Assembly: GCF_001280845.1 (NCBI RefSeq)
Contig: NZ_LGHP01000001.1
Coordinates: forward strand, 1,822,435-1,886,434
Direction of reading: 5' to 3'
DNA: 64,000 nucleotides
DNA from: Bacillus sp. FJAT-28004
Lineage (GTDB): Bacteria; Bacillota; Bacilli; Paenibacillales; Paenibacillaceae
Shown: positions 63,155 through 64,000 of the stretch, in pieces
Numbering within the stretch: the first letter of the stretch is position 1
Layout: every line of letters begins with the position of its first letter
Translations under genes and position numbers: made by a program
The notes under the pieces: model-generated
The model's input: only the letters and a program-made list of their open reading frames with translations
What the model was told of the DNA's origin: nothing
Databases searched by the model: none

Positions 63155-63379
63155 TTGACCTGGACAATTATATGGTTTTTCATTAACATGCTGTTTGTCG
63201 TTTCCATTATCAGCTATATGTTTATGCATCGCTCTTATTCGGAATCGAAGCGGCTCTCCAACGATTCTGCACTAATCAAAAAGCTGAATACGAGGCGCAA
63301 ACTGGTTGGAATAATCAGTATTTTGTTATTTGTGGCGATGTCGGCCAGCTTTATGATCAACATGAGATTAAATGGTTAA
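63155..63379 (+). CDS. Small two-TM membrane protein
   Basis: A 74-residue protein from TTG 63155, decided by CCGGAGGTAAGG at 63141-63152. It has TM segments at about residues 4-23 and 48-67, joined by a hydrophilic, positively charged loop (HRSYSESKRLSND). The family is not recognised. It is followed directly by a terminator and then by zur. Confidence 0.65.
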   Translation: MTWTIIWFFINMLFVVSIISYMFMHRSYSESKRLSNDSALIKKLNTRRKLVGIISILLFVAMSASFMINMRLNG

Positions 63380-63385
63380 ATCGAG

Positions 63386-63412
63386 GCTCTCATTGACGAG
63401 AGCTTTTTTTTT
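63386..63412 (+). terminator. Terminator upstream of zur
   Basis: GCTCTC (63386-63391) and GAGAGC (63398-63403) form a stem with a 6-base loop followed by nine T residues. Confidence 0.8.
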
Positions 63413-63456
63413 CGTCATTATGGAGATATATCATTTTTAGTCCGGAGGTTCGACAT

Positions 63457-63894
63457 ATGCATACAATGGAAGACATTATACGACGCATGTCTAGTCAAGG
63501 ATTGAGAATAACGGATCAAAGGAAAACGCTCGCAAAGCTTTTTTCAGAAACGCAAGGTTATTTGGCGCCGAAAGAAGTCTATGAATATATGGGCAAATCG
63601 TATACAGGCTTAAGCTTTGATACCGTATATCGCAATTTGCGAGTGATGGAAGAGCTTGGGGTGCTGGAGCAAGTTATTTTTGAGGATGGCGGCAAGTTCA
63701 AGCTGCATTGCAGAGAAAATGATCATCATCATCATATGATTTGCCTGCAATGCGGAATGACGTATCCCATCACCTTCTGCCCGATGGAGCAAACGAGCGT
63801 TCCTGAGGATTTCCGAGTGGTGAAGCATAAATTTGAGGTATTCGGTTATTGCAAGGATTGCGTACAAGACGAGTCAGCAGTAAGCGAAGCCTAA
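63457..63894 (+). CDS. zur: Zinc uptake regulator Zur (Fur family)
   Basis: A 145-residue Fur-family repressor, the same length as B. subtilis Zur. The winged helix shows [19 protein letters not shown], the HHHH cluster is at residues 90-93, and the structural zinc site is C96-x2-C99 with C132-x2-C135. I favour Zur over PerR or Fur because of the [16 protein letters not shown] region. CCGGAGGTTC is 7-9 bases before ATG 63457. Its stop overlaps the start of the YidD frame. Confidence 0.9.
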   Translation: MHTMEDIIRRMSSQGLRITDQRKTLAKLFSETQGYLAPKEVYEYMGKSYTGLSFDTVYRNLRVMEELGVLEQVIFEDGGKFKLHCRENDHHHHMICLQCGMTYPITFCPMEQTSVPEDFRVVKHKFEVFGYCKDCVQDESAVSEA

Positions 63895-64000
63895 TGACGA
63901 AAGAACGAGTCATGCGAAGAGTGACACAAGCTCCGATTCACTTTTATCGCAAGGTTATTTCACCTCTGACCCCGCCCTCATGCCGTTTTTATCCCACCTG
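63894..64000 (+). CDS. yidD: YidD membrane protein insertion factor (5' part only)
   Basis: The frame is cut by the window end after 35 codons. The visible sequence includes [20 protein letters not shown] followed by YPT, the hallmark of YidD, a small amphipathic protein that assists membrane protein insertion. The start could be ATG 63894 (overlapping the zur stop), ATG 63912 or GTG 63921; the family normally starts close to the last two. Confidence 0.88.
   Translation, partial: MTKERVMRRVTQAPIHFYRKVISPLTPPSCRFYPT

Noticed and set aside
1..64000. CRISPR arrays, insertion sequences, tRNA genes, prophage genes
   Set aside because: No regularly spaced direct repeats, transposase motifs, cloverleaf-like sequence or phage structural genes were noticed while reading both strands; a dedicated scan was not possible.

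Overview
The window is a contiguous stretch of a spore-forming, low-to-mid GC Bacillota chromosome, most likely Paenibacillus or a close relative. The evidence is a Bacillus-type housekeeping gene order (rpsU-yqeY, nfeD-floA, yqfC-yqfD-phoH-pgpH-ybeY-dgkA-cdd-era-yqzL-recO, glyQS, yqfL, dnaG-rpoD, trmK-nif3), strong AGGAGG-type ribosome binding sites with many GTG/TTG starts, a gerP spore-coat operon, a type B RNase P RNA and a squalene-hopene/sporulenol-type cyclase. I saw no insertion sequence, prophage, CRISPR array or tRNA.

Layout. 1-5.5 kb: the end of addB, all of addA and a small membrane-anchored protein (DNA repair). 5.6-9.8 kb: HIT hydrolase, rpsU-yqeY, and an nfeD-floA-yqfB-like membrane-stress operon preceded by a perfect SigW-type promoter. 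9.9-18.1 kb: a long, tightly packed operon-like run from yqfC to recO. 18.3-30.4 kb: an MFS exporter, glycine T-box plus glyQS, PDRP regulator, DUF188 protein with a probable ATT start, dnaG-rpoD, trmK-nif3. 30.4-30.9 kb: rnpB with a clear SigA promoter. 30.9-42.4 kb: an accessory region holding a secreted S8 protease with a long N-terminal extension, small DUF genes (one with its Shine-Dalgarno inside a terminator-like hairpin), a RelP/SasA-type alarmone synthetase, an ABC ATPase overlapped by a membrane-anchored alpha/beta hydrolase, a queuosine-precursor transporter under a preQ1-I riboswitch, HelD, and a PAS-PAS-XRE regulator. 43.1-50.9 kb: a glycogen operon glgB-glgC-glgD-glgA ending in a GH15 glucoamylase-like gene. 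51.1-56.1 kb: a gluconate module (gntP, RpiR-type regulator, gnd, gntK). 56.1-60.2 kb: terpene cyclase, and a LysR regulator divergent from a YeiH-type exporter. 60.2-62.1 kb: gerPABCDE on the minus strand with a SigK-like promoter. 62.2-64 kb: Hsp20-like gene, two small membrane proteins, zur and the start of yidD.

Functional reading. The first half is core growth and sporulation machinery. The second half adds carbon storage and mobilisation (glycogen synthesis coupled to a GH15 hydrolase), gluconate entry into the pentose phosphate pathway, queuosine precursor salvage, stress and alarmone functions and spore germinant permeability. Predicted RNA regulation is prominent: glycine T-box, preQ1 riboswitch, an SD-sequestering hairpin and a strong hairpin in the recO leader. 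Assignments come from motifs, length, gene order and remembered family features; no database search was run.
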